Shown here: positions 11,019 through 22,813 of the stretch, piece by piece
Layout: every line of letters starts with the position of its first letter
Position numbering within the stretch: the stretch's first letter is position 1
Assembly: GCA_001600615.1 (NCBI GenBank)
Contig: BCKK01000012.1
Coordinates: forward strand, 58,965 to 122,964
Reading direction: 5' to 3'
Length of the DNA stretch: 64,000 nucleotides
From: Dioszegia crocea
Lineage: Eukaryota; Basidiomycota; Tremellomycetes; Tremellales; Bulleribasidiaceae
Made by a program: the position numbers and the translations under genes
Notes under the pieces: model-generated
What the model saw: only the letters and a program-made list of their open reading frames with translations
Told to the model about the DNA's origin: nothing
Database searches by the model: none

Positions 11019-13249
11019 TCAAGCCCACATCCAGTCCAGCTCTCCAGATTCGAAATTACCTACTCCATCTAGACCAAACGCATCCCACGCCGCGGACGTG
11101 CTCGCCGCAAATTCCGGCAAGAGTGATGCAAATAGTTCCTCAAATCCGAGATCTTGCGCCATAACCTTGGAGCTGGACTCTCCAAATGCCCCGTCATTTA
11201 GCGAAGTAGTCAACGATGCGCCAAATTGAGATTGTGTCGTATTGGCCGAAGGGTGAGCGGTCGTGGGCGTTGTCGTACCGCTGATGTTGAACGCATCGGA
11301 TCTGCGTGCAAGTTTCTGCCGCAGATGATGGATACTCCTCTGTATTCCAGGTGTATGTTGCGAAGCCTGAGTCAAGACACGTAGAGTGAGTTCCAGGCGA
11401 TGTTTGGCCGGAAGGGATCGAGTGGGATCGCCAGATAACGCCTCGTCAACGTCGATAGTTGCAGTCACGTAGGCCATATAGGCGAGAAGATAGGTAATAT
11501 TGCGTAGATTAAAGGTGCGCTCGTGGAGGTCGAAAAGGAGATTGATCTCGGCGGATCGAGTCATGCAGATGTGATTTGCATCATGCGTTTCCGATACTGA
11601 CGTGGATCTATTCCGGAGTGGGCGATGGAGTAATATCCACGCTACTCGGTAGAGAATACTGACATCAGCCAAGGTCCTCTACTTGACTCACTTGACGGTG
11701 AGGATATGCGGAGGCGGAGAGACAGAGGGTAGATATGCCGTATCCAAGAGGATCTGAGGGACTCTACGACGCCAGTCGAGCAATCGAGCACTTGCAGCTC
11801 TCACAAATTCCCCATCCTCATCGAGACTCGCCATTATCCGACGCGGCTGATATAGGCGATTAATCACGCGCTCGACCTCCTGATAGATGAGGCATGACCT
11901 GAAGGATTAGCTCTTGAAGGAAGTTGGACTCACGCAAAGAAGGCTTCTCCCTCCAAAGAGGATTGAGGGGTATATGCGGGGAAGGTTTCAGCCGGGTGAT
12001 AGGGATACCAAACTGGCTGCGAGGGGACTGAACATTAGCCATTAGGCGCGAATTCACTCACATATCGGAGGTAGGTCATTCAAATCATCAGTCAAGAGGG
12101 AGAATGTTGGACGTCGACCCAGGGTCAAGGCAAAGAATCTTGATTTCAGCATTTTGGCTACCAGATCGAGAACTTACTTGTCCCAGGCATAAGCACTCCA
12201 AAACAGTCTCCGTCTCAAATACGCCAGCTCGCCCGTATAAATGTTCTGGGCACCCTTGGCGATTTCTTCCCTGATCTGCATATCGTCTATCATCCTGAAT
12301 GCCATTCCGCTCTTTAGCCAACCCGCACTGGCCTGGCCCAGCGCCAGATCCCGACCAGACAGAACGAGCAGAGCCTGTACTGTGGGGATGCTGGGAGGGC
12401 CGGCTAGACAACTGACCAGCAAAGAGTTGGCTTTGTCCTGAATGCAAGTCAGCACCATAGTCATGAGGTAGCATTGGCGGAGGCTTACTGCGTTGGACCA
12501 TCCGTCATTCCCAAAGACATGGCGTGAAGCTTGAGCTTGCAGAGCATAGAGCAGTAATGGAGAGTAGTATGGACCTGTAGGCGTGCTAGTCATGTCTCCT
12601 TGAAATGTCAGCTCTGCCCTGGTTCGACTAGAACAAAAAGGTATTTACTGACTTCGGAAGAGTTGCTCGTCGACAGGCATGAGCTGGGGACACTGCCATG
12701 CGAAGTAAGTCCCAAGCAGCTGTTCATCCGGTTGGGGCTGGGTATCGTGAGGCGCTGCTTGATAGCGAGGTACATCTATAGCAGTGCGAAGTGCAATCTG
12801 ATCTGCCGTTGATGCAGGCTCAGCAACACCTAGATCTTCCAAGGTCGGGTCCTGCATTGCCAAGATGGGGCGATTTGCCGGGTGCTCATCATTCTGATGA
12901 GTTGATGGGGTATTTCCTCTTAGTTGGATGTCGGTCGTGCGAGTCGAAGCGCTCTGAGATGAATCATCAAAGTCGGTAGCGGCTAACGGTTCCACACCCT
13001 TGGAAGGAGATGCAGAAGTTCCTAGCCGTCGAGAATCTGACTTGGACCCAGGCATTCGTTTACTGCCCTAATCAGCTGCAGTGTCATGTAGCCTAGCCAA
13101 ATGCCAATGGCGCACCTTGAAATCTCACATGCGACGCCATCATTCTCGCATAGGCTACAAGCGACGGGTTCCGAACCGGGCTTGCAACGTCGTTTCCGCT
13201 CTCGACATCGCGCGCACGCTTCGCCATATCCACGACCGCGGTTGGCCAT
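11019..13249 (-). CDS. Zn2Cys6 transcription factor with fungal-specific TF domain
   Basis: A nuclear DNA-binding regulator. The first exon (from 13249) encodes MANRGRGYGEACARC... with cysteines at residues 12, 15, 22, 31, 34 and 41, spaced CX2CX6CX8CX2CX6C, a complete binuclear zinc cluster with basic RERKRR between Cys3 and Cys4. After an intron comes a polar linker. The fungal-specific middle homology region follows, with GPYYSPLLLYALQAQASRH, GWLKSGMAFRMIDDM, RRRLFWSAYAWDK and LGRRPTFSL in the family's order, split by several short introns. The C-terminus is S/T/N-rich and ends in an acidic-aromatic FESGELDWMWA segment, which could be an activation tail. Its stop lies 38 bp from the lyase stop, so the two messages converge and may overlap. 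It is the obvious candidate regulator of the adjacent transporter and lyase. Confidence 0.85.
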
Positions 13250-13749
13250 GTCTGTAGGCGCTGGCTGAGAGTCTCAGAGATCAGGTGAGATTGGCGTGAA
13301 GCAAGTAGTGCTTTGCAGTGGATGGATAGATGACCGTTTGATAAGGGACGAAATAGCGCCAAGGCTGCGAGTCATGTCGATTCTCGAGATTGCAGCACGT
13401 ACTGTACATCGAGCTCTTGGCCTTTCTAACGATCTCCCGGCCAAGTCACTGTGAACCACGGTAATGTATCGGACAACAACTCCTAGGCTGAATAAAGAAG
13501 GCTTTTCTCCCCAAACCTCTTCATGTAGAACTCCATGACCGCTTATGTCCAGCTTTCACTATCCACACCTACCTATCCAAGCAGACACACCGCCATACCA
13601 TTATAGATCCAAGCCGAGAACACACAATTAAGGAAGCACAACATTCCGTCCGAGATTTTCCCCCTAATTTACTGCTCTCCAAAACCTCCCTCCGCCCTCC
13701 GACCTTTCCTTTTTTCCAACTCTCCTTCATTCTTAACCCTTCACTCGTC
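13250..13749. other. Intergenic, regulator promoter and AP180 3' UTR
   Basis: About 500 bp between the start of the Zn2Cys6 regulator and the stop of the AP180-like gene. Pyrimidine-rich sequence near 13660-13750 is probably 3' UTR. No gene or repeat is seen. Confidence 0.4.
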
Positions 13750-16700
13750 TCAGATCAAACTTCCCCCTTGACCCTGCCCTCCTCCTTGGCCAAACTGCCC
13801 CTGCCCCTGCCCCTGTCCCTGGCCGAACTGACCCCCTCCCATACCCCCTCCAGCCCTATTCTGACCAGCGAACGGTGACCCTTGCCCAAACGCCCCTTGC
13901 TGTCCAAACCCACCCGTTGTCTGCTGACCCATACCCGTTCCCATCCCTTGCATCCCCTGCCCACCTCCCATTCCCATCCCAGTCGACTGAGGTCCCAGAC
14001 TCCCAAACCCATTCGGGCGGAAAGGGTTACTCCCACCTCCAGTCAACTGAGGACTGAGTTGTCCAAATTGACTCATCCCCCCTTGTCCTCCACCGCCACT
14101 CCCCGTACCCTGACCCAAACTAAACGCCGCCCCTCCCGGACTCCCAACCTCCGGCACACTTCCTAAATCCGCCATAAGTTGACTCCCAAATGAACTACTG
14201 GGTTTGAAAGGCTTGATGGCACTACCACCATATCCTGTCTTTTGAGGCTGGAGAAATGCTCCGCCTGGTGATGTAGGCGCTGAAGAAACGCTGGAGGGGT
14301 TTGTGAAACCACCGCTGAAGTTGTTCGAAGAGTTTGTGGTTCCGGTCGGCGTGGAGGTATTGACGGATAGACCGCCGAATTGAGACATGAAATCTGATCC
14401 TCCTTGTTGTTGTTGTTGGCCATTGGACGAATCGAATGCGAACGAAGATGCAATATCCGCCATTCCCCCTCCTCCCCCTCCAGCCCCATTGGCATTCCCC
14501 ATCTGACCCCCACCCTGCCCCTGCCCTTGCCCCTGAGCCTGATTCATAGAATTGAACCGATTCGCCGCCAACTCATTCATACTCGGCCCCCGTTCCTGCT
14601 TCTGAGGCATGGCCGGTACACCTCCTGCCGGTGCGAAAGGGTTACGCGAACCCGTAGCCTGCGCAATGAGCGGTTTGGGTGGGTTATTGTTGGTAGACAT
14701 GGCAGGTGTTGAGCCTGGGCGATTGATAGGGTTTTGGCCAAATGGTGGGTTGGGTAAGGTATTGGACATACTTCCGAATGGTGAGTTAGGCTGAGATGAT
14801 CCCATTCCACCCCCACCCCCACCCATCCCAAATTGACCCATACCAGTTGGATTGGAACCCATCATCATACTTTGTCGGAAAGGGTTCGAACCGGTTGATT
14901 GTGCCTGTAGGAACCCAGTTTGTTGGGGTTGCATCTGGGGTTGAGGCTGGGCGAATTGGGTTTGGGTTTGGGGCGGGGGGAAGGGAGATTGTTGTTGTTG
15001 GGGGATATTTCCAAATGCCATTTGACCCGTCATTTGGGGTTGCATAAAACCGCCTCCTCCTCCTCCGGGATAGCCAGTCATTTGAGGCTGAATAAAACCC
15101 GTTTGCTGAGGCATGATCATGCTTGATCTAAAGGGGTTGAATTGGGGGGGTTGTTGCATGAAGGGGAATTGCTGTTGTTGCATGGGTGGGCTTTGGCCAA
15201 AGCCATTACTGCGGGATCAGCGAAGGCTCTATGACGGAAACGTGATCTAGAAGAAGGAGGATGGGAGGACATATAAGACAGGAGATAGCAGTGGCCGAGG
15301 ATATAGGATTTCGAACGACGAAAGCAGGACGCATGAGGGGGATACAGGGACGAGTCTTTCTCGACAACAAAACATACCTTGGCTGCCCCCCAAACATTGT
15401 AGGCTGAGAATCAGTCTGTATCGAATCGAAAAAGTCCTGAATCTTTTGCGACTGAGCAGGTGGTGCGGCCGAAGAAGCCGAAGCGGACGGTGCAGAAGTG
15501 AGGGGTGCCGACGAAGTCGAGGTCAAAGGCTGGGGTATGGACGTCGTAGCAGATGGTGCAGGTTCTGTGGACTTGTCAGTACGGACGGTGTCGCAAAAAG
15601 GGGTGCTGGACTTACTAGGACTCGGCCCCCTCTCTCCTGGTCGCCCCTCAACAACACCTAAACTCTTCCTATACTCCACCCTATTTCCTTCAAAATCCGG
15701 ATCGTTCAAATATTCCTCTAACGCCTTAACAAGACCCGTGGGTGCGTGTTTCAAATTGGGTACTGGGATATTGACGACATTGTGTAATTTACGTGCCATA
15801 GATAGGTAATCTACCACGCGGTCTGTTTGCTTGATGAAGGATTTGTAAATTGAGAAGGATTCTGTCGCGTCGGATTTTGACATTTCAAAGTAGTGTTCTG
15901 AATGTTTAGCGGTAGCCTTAAGCGGTGAGGCGGAGCGGATAGACTTACCGAGGATATTACACACTCCTTCGTTTCCCGCTTGGAACAAGACGAGTAGATC
16001 CTTGATCAACATTCGGAATGCGATCACCGTGTTTTCATCTTGAAGATTATCTTCGTAGAACTGGAAAGTCAGCGCTGACCCTTCCCCCAGGACGCCCAAA
16101 GCGTTAAGCGTAGACTCACTCGGCACACCACTAAAGCATCCAACATCTTCTGGATCGCCTTGACTTCTCTCAATAACCCCTTGTCTACTGCTAGATGTCG
16201 TAATCTGCGTGCTTTGGCTGTGAGGTAAGCAATTGTCTTATAAGATTGTATATAGCTCCTCTCAACAGCACAGCCACCGCTCATGCCTTTGACCTCGATT
16301 AACCGGTCCGACGCCCGATACTCCTCGCCCAGCACAGCCAAAGCGTCATGACCATGCTCCACCTTACACCTTCTCTTCCCTCTCTTCCCTCATGACCTAT
16401 CCCTCTACCTCACCCAGCCCCAGACCTTAACTCACAATTCGCACCCAACCCATCGCTCCGTCTATTACTCTCCGCCTGCGTCCTAACAAAATCATGCTTT
16501 AGATCCTTAAAGCACTTTATGCGCACATCGAGGTACATGGCGTACATGCCCATATTGCTCGGTGGACTGAAACCTTCCCATCCTTGCTCCGGACTGGCAT
16601 TGGCGATATTCTTCAGCCTGAGTGGATCTCCACCGCCTGACGAGAGGGACGAGAGGAGGTTCTCAGTGTTGCCGGTGCGGATCATCATGTGTAGGACTAG

Positions 16701-17077
16701 GAGAGCTTTGAAGACCACCTGGGGGTTAGCGTGTATACAATGAGGAGTAAGAGCCAGAAAGTTAATCGACGAAGAGAGAGCTCCGATATGATGCTTAGCG
16801 TAAACTTACCACTGCGTTAGGCTCTCTTAGTCGGAGAGATAAGGACCGGGTGATGTCTTGTAGTGATCCGTCGTCTGAGAATGTCGCAGCGACGAGGGGG
16901 CTGAATGTCAGTATTGGAGATCCAGAAAGAGTCTAAAGGCAGTGTCTACATACTCGACATACTGCCATAAGTCAGCTCTGCCCACATCCCATCTCAATAG
17001 CCGTAACTCACTTTAGGCTTGGGCGGTGCGTTCTTGGGCTTGCACGCCATCTTTACCATCTTGTCGAATTGCGACAT
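13750..17077 (-). CDS. AP180: AP180/Yap1801-type clathrin assembly protein (ANTH domain, Q-rich tail)
   Basis: An endocytic adaptor that binds PtdIns(4,5)P2 at the plasma membrane and recruits clathrin and EH-domain proteins (family knowledge). Start 17077: MSQFDKMVKMACKPKNAPPKPK, whose lysine-rich stretch is the ANTH lipid-binding signature. Exons then give VVFKALLVLHMMIRTG, YLDVRIKCFKDLKHDFVR, FYEDNLQDENTVIAFRMLIKDL and YFEMSKSDATESFSIYKSFIKQTDRVVDYL, in ANTH order. A Ser/Ala/Pro linker contains QSQKIQDFFDSIQTD. The long last exon (15183-13750) is Q/G/N-rich, with several NPF motifs (EH-domain ligands) and about ten [LIVM]xxQxTG sites. It shares a 493-bp divergent promoter with CSN4. Confidence 0.9.
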
Positions 17078-17570
17078 CTTGACTGATGGTTCAGAGGATA
17101 AAGATCCGCGGAGTTGCAAAGGCGGCGCAAGTATAGATCGGATGAGTAGATAGCAGCACAGTCAAGGAGCGGGAAGCTGATGACGTTTTCCGACGTCGTA
17201 TTGTTGTATGTGCCACGGAGCTGGAGCCGTTGTATACTTTTCGCTGATTCAAGTACGAGGAGTGAGCCCTGACCTATGAGCGTCGATTTGTGCGAAGTAT
17301 ACAGTGCTAGCTTGATATCCAGGCAAGATGTGGGATAGATGGGATAGATGTGCCTTGACTAGGAGGTGGCTTGACAACAACCGGGCCGCCTTACACCGGG
17401 GACCGATTAAGCCTCTTTACGTCAGGCGGCGAAGTCCGACGCGCCGCAAGTGGAGGCGACGGCGAGGAGCATGGGTTGGGTGACGAGATCATAGTGAATT
17501 GCACTTCATACACATATAGGTAAGGTATACATAGGAGGGAGAAGCTGATATAGTAGTACGGGTATCTAAA
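17078..17570. promoter_or_regulatory. Bidirectional promoter, AP180 (-) / CSN4 (+)
   Basis: This 493-bp region separates two head-to-head genes. A GGGATAGAT direct repeat lies near 17331-17350. No ORF here has protein character. The boundaries are those of the two start codons; transcription start sites cannot be placed. Confidence 0.5.
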
Positions 17571-20018
17571 ATGGACGTTGAAGGAGACCTAGAATCCCAG
17601 CTCGAAGGAATCGCTTCGGGAGCGTAAGTCTTGACTTTCCTTCCCCCTTCACAATGGCTGATAGGCAGGAATCAACGAGACCGAACTACCGCCTACCTCA
17701 CTTTGCTCTCTTCACTCTTTTCTCCGCCTCCTCAAAATGCCGCACCACTCATCTCGTTCGGGACTCACTTTACCACGTCAACGTCCATGGCGATGGTTGT
17801 TGGCCGAAGGGTGCTGGGGGCGTATGTGATGGCGCTGTGTGGAGGGAGTAGGATGTCAGAGAAGGATAAGAAGATCTCGGGTGGGGAGGAAGGTGGAGAT
17901 GAAGGGAAATGGGAAGAAGTGGGGAAGGCAGCGTTTGTAGGTGAGAAGGGACAAGATTTGAGGAGGGATGTGGTGGAGGGTGTATTGGCTGCTCAGGGGA
18001 TGGCAGGGTGGTGTGATGAGCAGGTCAGTTTTGCTGTCTATAGCAATGATTATGTTCAGAGGCTGAGCTGATCATATAGACAACTGTCCTACGGAGACTG
18101 CATGCGCATCTTCTGCAGCTAGAGGAAGATTGGGTCGGAGCGGCAAGAGCATTGATGAAGATCCCACTAGAGGGAGGATCGAGGTATGTCCGCAGGCGCG
18201 ACCTTGGCGTTGGCTCTGCACGGGATCTAGCTGACACATCAGACTAGTTCCAGATGAAGATAAATTAGACGTCTATATCCAGATTGTCAGATTATTACTT
18301 GAAGTAAGCTTGCTATCCCTGCTCGTCGTCGTGGGCCTAAGCTGACACACAGTCTGGCGAATCAGGCCAAGCGCAGACTTACTTCTCCCGCGCATCACTT
18401 CTTATCCGACCTACGACGGATAAACCCATGCAGATCGCATTCAGACACTGTCAAGTGAGTCTTTCTCCTATCTGTCCCTGCCTATAGAGCAATGGCTCAT
18501 TGTTCAGGTCCGGCTGTTCGACTATTCTGCCCGATTCAACGAAGCTGCACAAAAGTACCATGAGCTCAGTTTTGATGTCATGATTGATGAAGAGGAGAGG
18601 ATGCAGATGCTGTATGTCTTTCTCTTCTAACCCAATACTAATTGGCGCTATCCCTCGATATCTCTAGATAGGCGTTCGAGAGTCGATCTCGACACTAGTC
18701 CATTCCTTTCGGTTTCTCCATTCTTCCCCACTGTTCCATCCCCTCCTCTCCCTCTATCATCTCCTCACAACCTTTCCCGGACCTCTCCTCTCTCGCCTTC
18801 ACTCTCACGCCTACCCTCACCCTCACCCAAAGCTAACATCCAGTAAATGCGCCGTAACAACCTCCATCCTCGCTCCTGCCGGACCCCAGCGTTCCCGCAT
18901 TTTAGCCTCTTTGAACCGAGACGAGCGCGTCCAGACCAATCTCCCGCCACACCTCTCCGGCATTTTGCGCAAGATGTTGCTGGAATATATCGTCCGGCCG
19001 GAGGAGGTGAAGGAGTTTGAACAAGGTTTGGAAGATCATCAGAGGGCGAAAGTGGATGGAGGGGGGACTGTGCTGGAAAGGGCTGTGAGGGAGCATAATG
19101 TGGGGGCGTGTGGGAAGGTGAGTCTCACTCCAGCGTCCAGTTGGAATATGAGGAGGAGAAATTTAGGTAAGGAGGAGAAGTGTCTGTGGAGAAGATGAGA
19201 GGATCTGTTCAGGAACTGATGCGGAGAGCAACTGAGGGAAATTGCTAATTGTTAGGTCTACGATAATGTCAGCTTTGAAGCTCTGGGTTCTATCTTAAAC
19301 CTCGACGCGGCCGGAGCGGAAGCTACGACGAGACGGTGAGTTAAAAGTCCACGTGTCAGGTCATACGTGAATCTAGCTGATGGATGTAGGATGATTGAGC
19401 AAGGCCGGTAAGCTTTTGATTCTAGCTCTGTACCAATATCGACTGGGCGAGCACGGATATCTAAGCTTCGTGGCACTATTTACTCTCTTTCCCCTGCTAT
19501 CCTGCTCTGGTCACTCAATTTGGACATGTTCGCCCCTCTTATTGTCAAAACATCCGCTCCAGATCCTCCTATATCCCTAATCACCCTAGCTCCTCCCTCC
19601 TATCTTACCCACGCCCGATCCCCACCTCCTCTCCCGTCTTTTAACCCTCACCCTCTCCGTTCCCTTCCTTAACCATTCCCCATTCCCCATATCTGCCTAT
19701 CACACGACACGCTAACCCCTCCAGTCTACGCGCATGGATCGACCAACCCCTCGCTTTACTCTATTTCGAATCCCGTTCAGCTCACGATACCGATGCCGAC
19801 GCTCAAGGCACAGCCGGTGGACTAGGTGTAGAGAGGGTCGAAAAGGAGATTGAACCTGTTAGTTGGACTGAAAAGTGGGATGATCGGATTAGGGATACGA
19901 GCAATAAGGTCTGTTTTCGTTTTGGCCTGTGTCGACCATTAAGCTGATAGGGTAGGTTGAGGCTATCGCTACTGCTATTCAAGCTCAGGGGTTGGTTTCG
20001 AATGGGATCAAGGCGTGA
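17571..20018 (+). CDS. CSN4: COP9 signalosome subunit 4 (PCI domain)
   Basis: Csn4 is a PCI-domain subunit of the COP9 signalosome, the cullin deneddylase (family knowledge). Start 17571 (MDVEGDLESQLEGIASGA). Exons read in order: NQRDRTTAYLTLLSSLF, TTVLRRLHAHLLQLEEDWVGAARALMKIPL, DKLDVYIQIVRLLLE, SGQAQTYFSRASLLI, VRLFDYSARFNEAAQKYHEL, KCAVTTSILAPAGPQRSRIL and LPPHLSGILRKMLLEYIVR. The PCI winged helix follows: VYDNVSFEALGSILNLDAAGAEATTRRMIEQGRLRAWIDQ. The stop is at 20016-20018. An 18-nt exon (19390-19407), preceding a 300-nt-class intron, encodes the MIEQGR core of the PCI motif. The region 17700-17940 is Gly/Glu-rich and more variable than expected. Start and order agree with the family. Confidence 0.88.
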
Positions 20019-20285
20019 GACATTGCTTTCAGGTGATGCTAGATCATGAGGAAATGAAGGGTGTGATGTGAATTATCATGAGGGGCATGGAGATGTGATG
20101 ATCCCACGGCGACACATCAAGGGCATGCATACTGTATAGAGATATAGTCAGGGAGGGAAAGACGATGATGCAAGAGGTTCTAAGGGCTAAATCGAAAGTG
20201 TGAACTACGGCATCTAGACGGGCGGAAAAAGAGTCGAAAGAAGTCAGGCGGAGGGAGAGGAGACCGGTGCCAGTGCGAGCGAGAT

Positions 20286-22096
20286 TTACAACAGCCCAGC
20301 AATGAGATTCTGATGATATTAGCTCGAGTTCTCTTTTCCTCAGACAAGGGCATAAAGAGGGAACTTACAATTTCTTTCACTTCTCCTCCGTGGATGTTCT
20401 TCAACAAGTCAATATCGGCCGCGATACAGATGGTGTGTGCGCAAGGACCGCCCGTGAAGAATTTAGCTGGGACACGTTCTGTAGGAATCAGCATTGGCCT
20501 GTTCATGAAGCGTGAGGCGTGGTAGAATGTGGTGTGATGGGGGATTGCATAGAGGGACAAGCCATGAGGGAGGTGTGAATTGAGATGGATTCCTTAACTC
20601 ACCTCCTGAAGGGTTCTGCCATACAGCGCCCATTTTGCCCTGATCATCACAATTCCAAATCGCACTTTGAGCCGATTGCATCATGGGTTCTCCAGACTCC
20701 TGTGCGGACTGAGGCGCAAGTCTAGAAGGCCGAGCGGCGAGTCGTTTAGGTGCGCCATTGAACGCATTGCCGTCGTCGCTGTTGTCGCTGTCGGAAGATG
20801 TAGCGTCTTTAGCGAGAGACGATAACGGACCGGGTAGTCCTAGACCTTGAAGACCGAGCAATCCTCCACCCGAGCTGGTGTTGGGGGTCGAGTCGCCAGA
20901 GGAAGAGGAAGAAGGAGAAGAAGCGTCGCCTCCATCGTTGCTGTCGCCCCCGCCGCCAAGGAGGTTAAGAGGTCCAGCAACATTAAGCAAACCTCCCAAT
21001 CCACCTGAACCGCCCATAAGACCATCAACTGGAGAAGTAGGAAGTTTGGCGGCAAGGAGGTTTGGGAGGCCGGAAAATACACCGCCTAGGGAGTCGACGA
21101 GGGGTAAAGGGGGCAGATTGAGGCCTAGGAGACCGGACGGGTCTGGGACGTCAGCGATGTAGGGTGCTAATGGGAGATGGGGGACATACCGCATGAGCCT
21201 TGACCGATGTTTGCGAAACTGATCATCAGTAGAGGTTCGTCATGTATGTATGGGTGAAACTTACTTGGGACTGCCAGGACCCATTTGACTGCCTGCCATA
21301 TCGGGCCTGTGGGGGATTGCGCCGAGGAGTTTACGAACTTTACCGAATAGACCGTCGTCTTGATCGGACTATACATGTCAGCTCAGATGATCCAAGCTTA
21401 CAAGTGAGAGAGTCTTGGTGGCAGCGATAAGGAGAAAGGGCTTACAGGTCCAAGCTCAAATGGACCGTCCGTGTTCTCAGGCATGGTGAATCGACTGGGT
21501 GTCTCGTTAGGCCCAAAGCTTGTCCTATGCAAATCAGCACCAGCGCGCAAGATAAGAGCACGGAAGGACTTACAAGCTATCATCACCGTTATCCGAGATC
21601 ACACCCAGGTCTTCGCCCTCAGAGGTGATTACCCGAATAACGACATTATCGGTGTTCTGAGACCTGGCATGTCAGCTCAGTGTTACGATTGAGCAGAGTA
21701 AGGCTTACGGGGTCATAGGAACTTGAGAAGCCCTCTTGTGCGCAGCTGAAATATCAGCATAAATCCCTCCCTAGACACAATGGACATACCGGTCGATCGC
21801 CTAGTAGGTGCATTGGGTCCTAAACCCAAAGCCATCCTCTGCGCATTGGTCATTTTGCCAGCGGGCCTATAGGCTGAGCCGGAAGGTCCGGCCAGTACAC
21901 CCTCTGCGGCAGGTACGGTCAGGGGCGAAGCAGTGGGTAGAGAACCGATGGCGGCTGAAGGGGTAGGCTCAACTTGGGCTTGAGGGTGAATGTCGAGGTC
22001 CCCAATGTGCCGAGCCTGGTGGCCGGAGCGGGAAGGTACGGGTAAGGCCGAGGCGGAAATCGCCAAGAGTATAATGGGTAGGGCTGTGAAGTGCAT
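20286..22096 (-). CDS. Secreted protein of unknown function (NAQRM-type)
   Basis: Start 22096 with a clear signal peptide (MHFTALPIILLAISASALPV; cleavage near the SALP/VPS junction). The mature N-terminus contains PAGKMTNAQRMALGLGPNAPTRRS. A motif of this kind, MTNAQRxxxGLxPxxPxR, recurs in secreted proteins of basidiomycetes. Short exons follow, including NTDNVVIRVITSEGEDLGVI and FTMPENTDGPFELGP. A long Gly/Leu/Ser-rich exon comes next (DPSGLLGLNLPPLPL, GGSGGLGGLLNVAGPLNLLGGGG). A cysteine-containing end follows, SAIWNCDDQGKMGAVWQN and GGPCAHTICIAADIDLL. The last intron (about 20368-20309) leads to a short final exon ending NLIAGLL at 20286. It is probably extracellular or wall-associated. 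There is no enzyme signature, and the molecular function is unknown. Confidence 0.65.
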
Positions 22097-22198
22097 AATG
22101 GCGAAAAGTGGCGGCTGTGTAAATGTCGAATAGGATTGTGTTGGGCTGTAAGGAGTAGGTTGGTTGAAGGTGATGGGTGGGTGGAGAAGGTCGTAAAG

Positions 22199-22222
22199 GT
22201 CGTTAAGTCGTTAAGTCGTTAA
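22199..22222. repeat. Triplicated GTCGTTAA motif
   Basis: Three near-perfect tandem copies of GTCGTTAA in the upstream region (22097-22813) of the secreted protein gene. This may be a small tandem expansion or clustered regulatory sites; nothing else in this 717-bp gap is recognisable. Confidence 0.6.
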
Positions 22223-22813
22223 AGGGGAGGAAAGATAGGCCGTACTCTATAACAAAGTAGAGTTTCTGAGGTAAGAACAGGGCAAAAGGGGAAGGATGAA
22301 CAAGATGGAAAGAAAGGGTACAATTGGGATCTGGTAGGTCTGTTATATGCCTGTTGACCGTAGATCGGCAGAGAGATCGGATGTGTCTGGGACGTACGAT
22401 TCCCTGTGTCGGGGTCCGAAAGGCTTGAAATATGCCAGCCCCGTCTTGCAAGCCCATTTCTGAGATCCAACCCTGTGGGTTTGGGTGTGTTGATTGGGCG
22501 ACTAGGGAGTGGAGTGGGGATGTGAGACAAGGTCATTCGGGTTTATGCGGGGCGCGAAGGTGTTGTGTTTCAGATCGGCGATGAAGCAAACAAACGGCAA
22601 TATGTGGGCGATAACAACAAGGTTGTGTCGGCATGTCTCACTTAGTCGCGCTTATCGACGAGATTTGCAGGATTGGGAATGGCCGAAGTAAGCGAGTCAA
22701 TCGATCGGCCTCCCCGGCCCTAGCTGTATCGATACCTGCATCAGCCTTCACCATCGATACGTTCAAGACTCTGCAAGTCGCATTCTGCATCATATACATG
22801 CATTTGTGCATGT

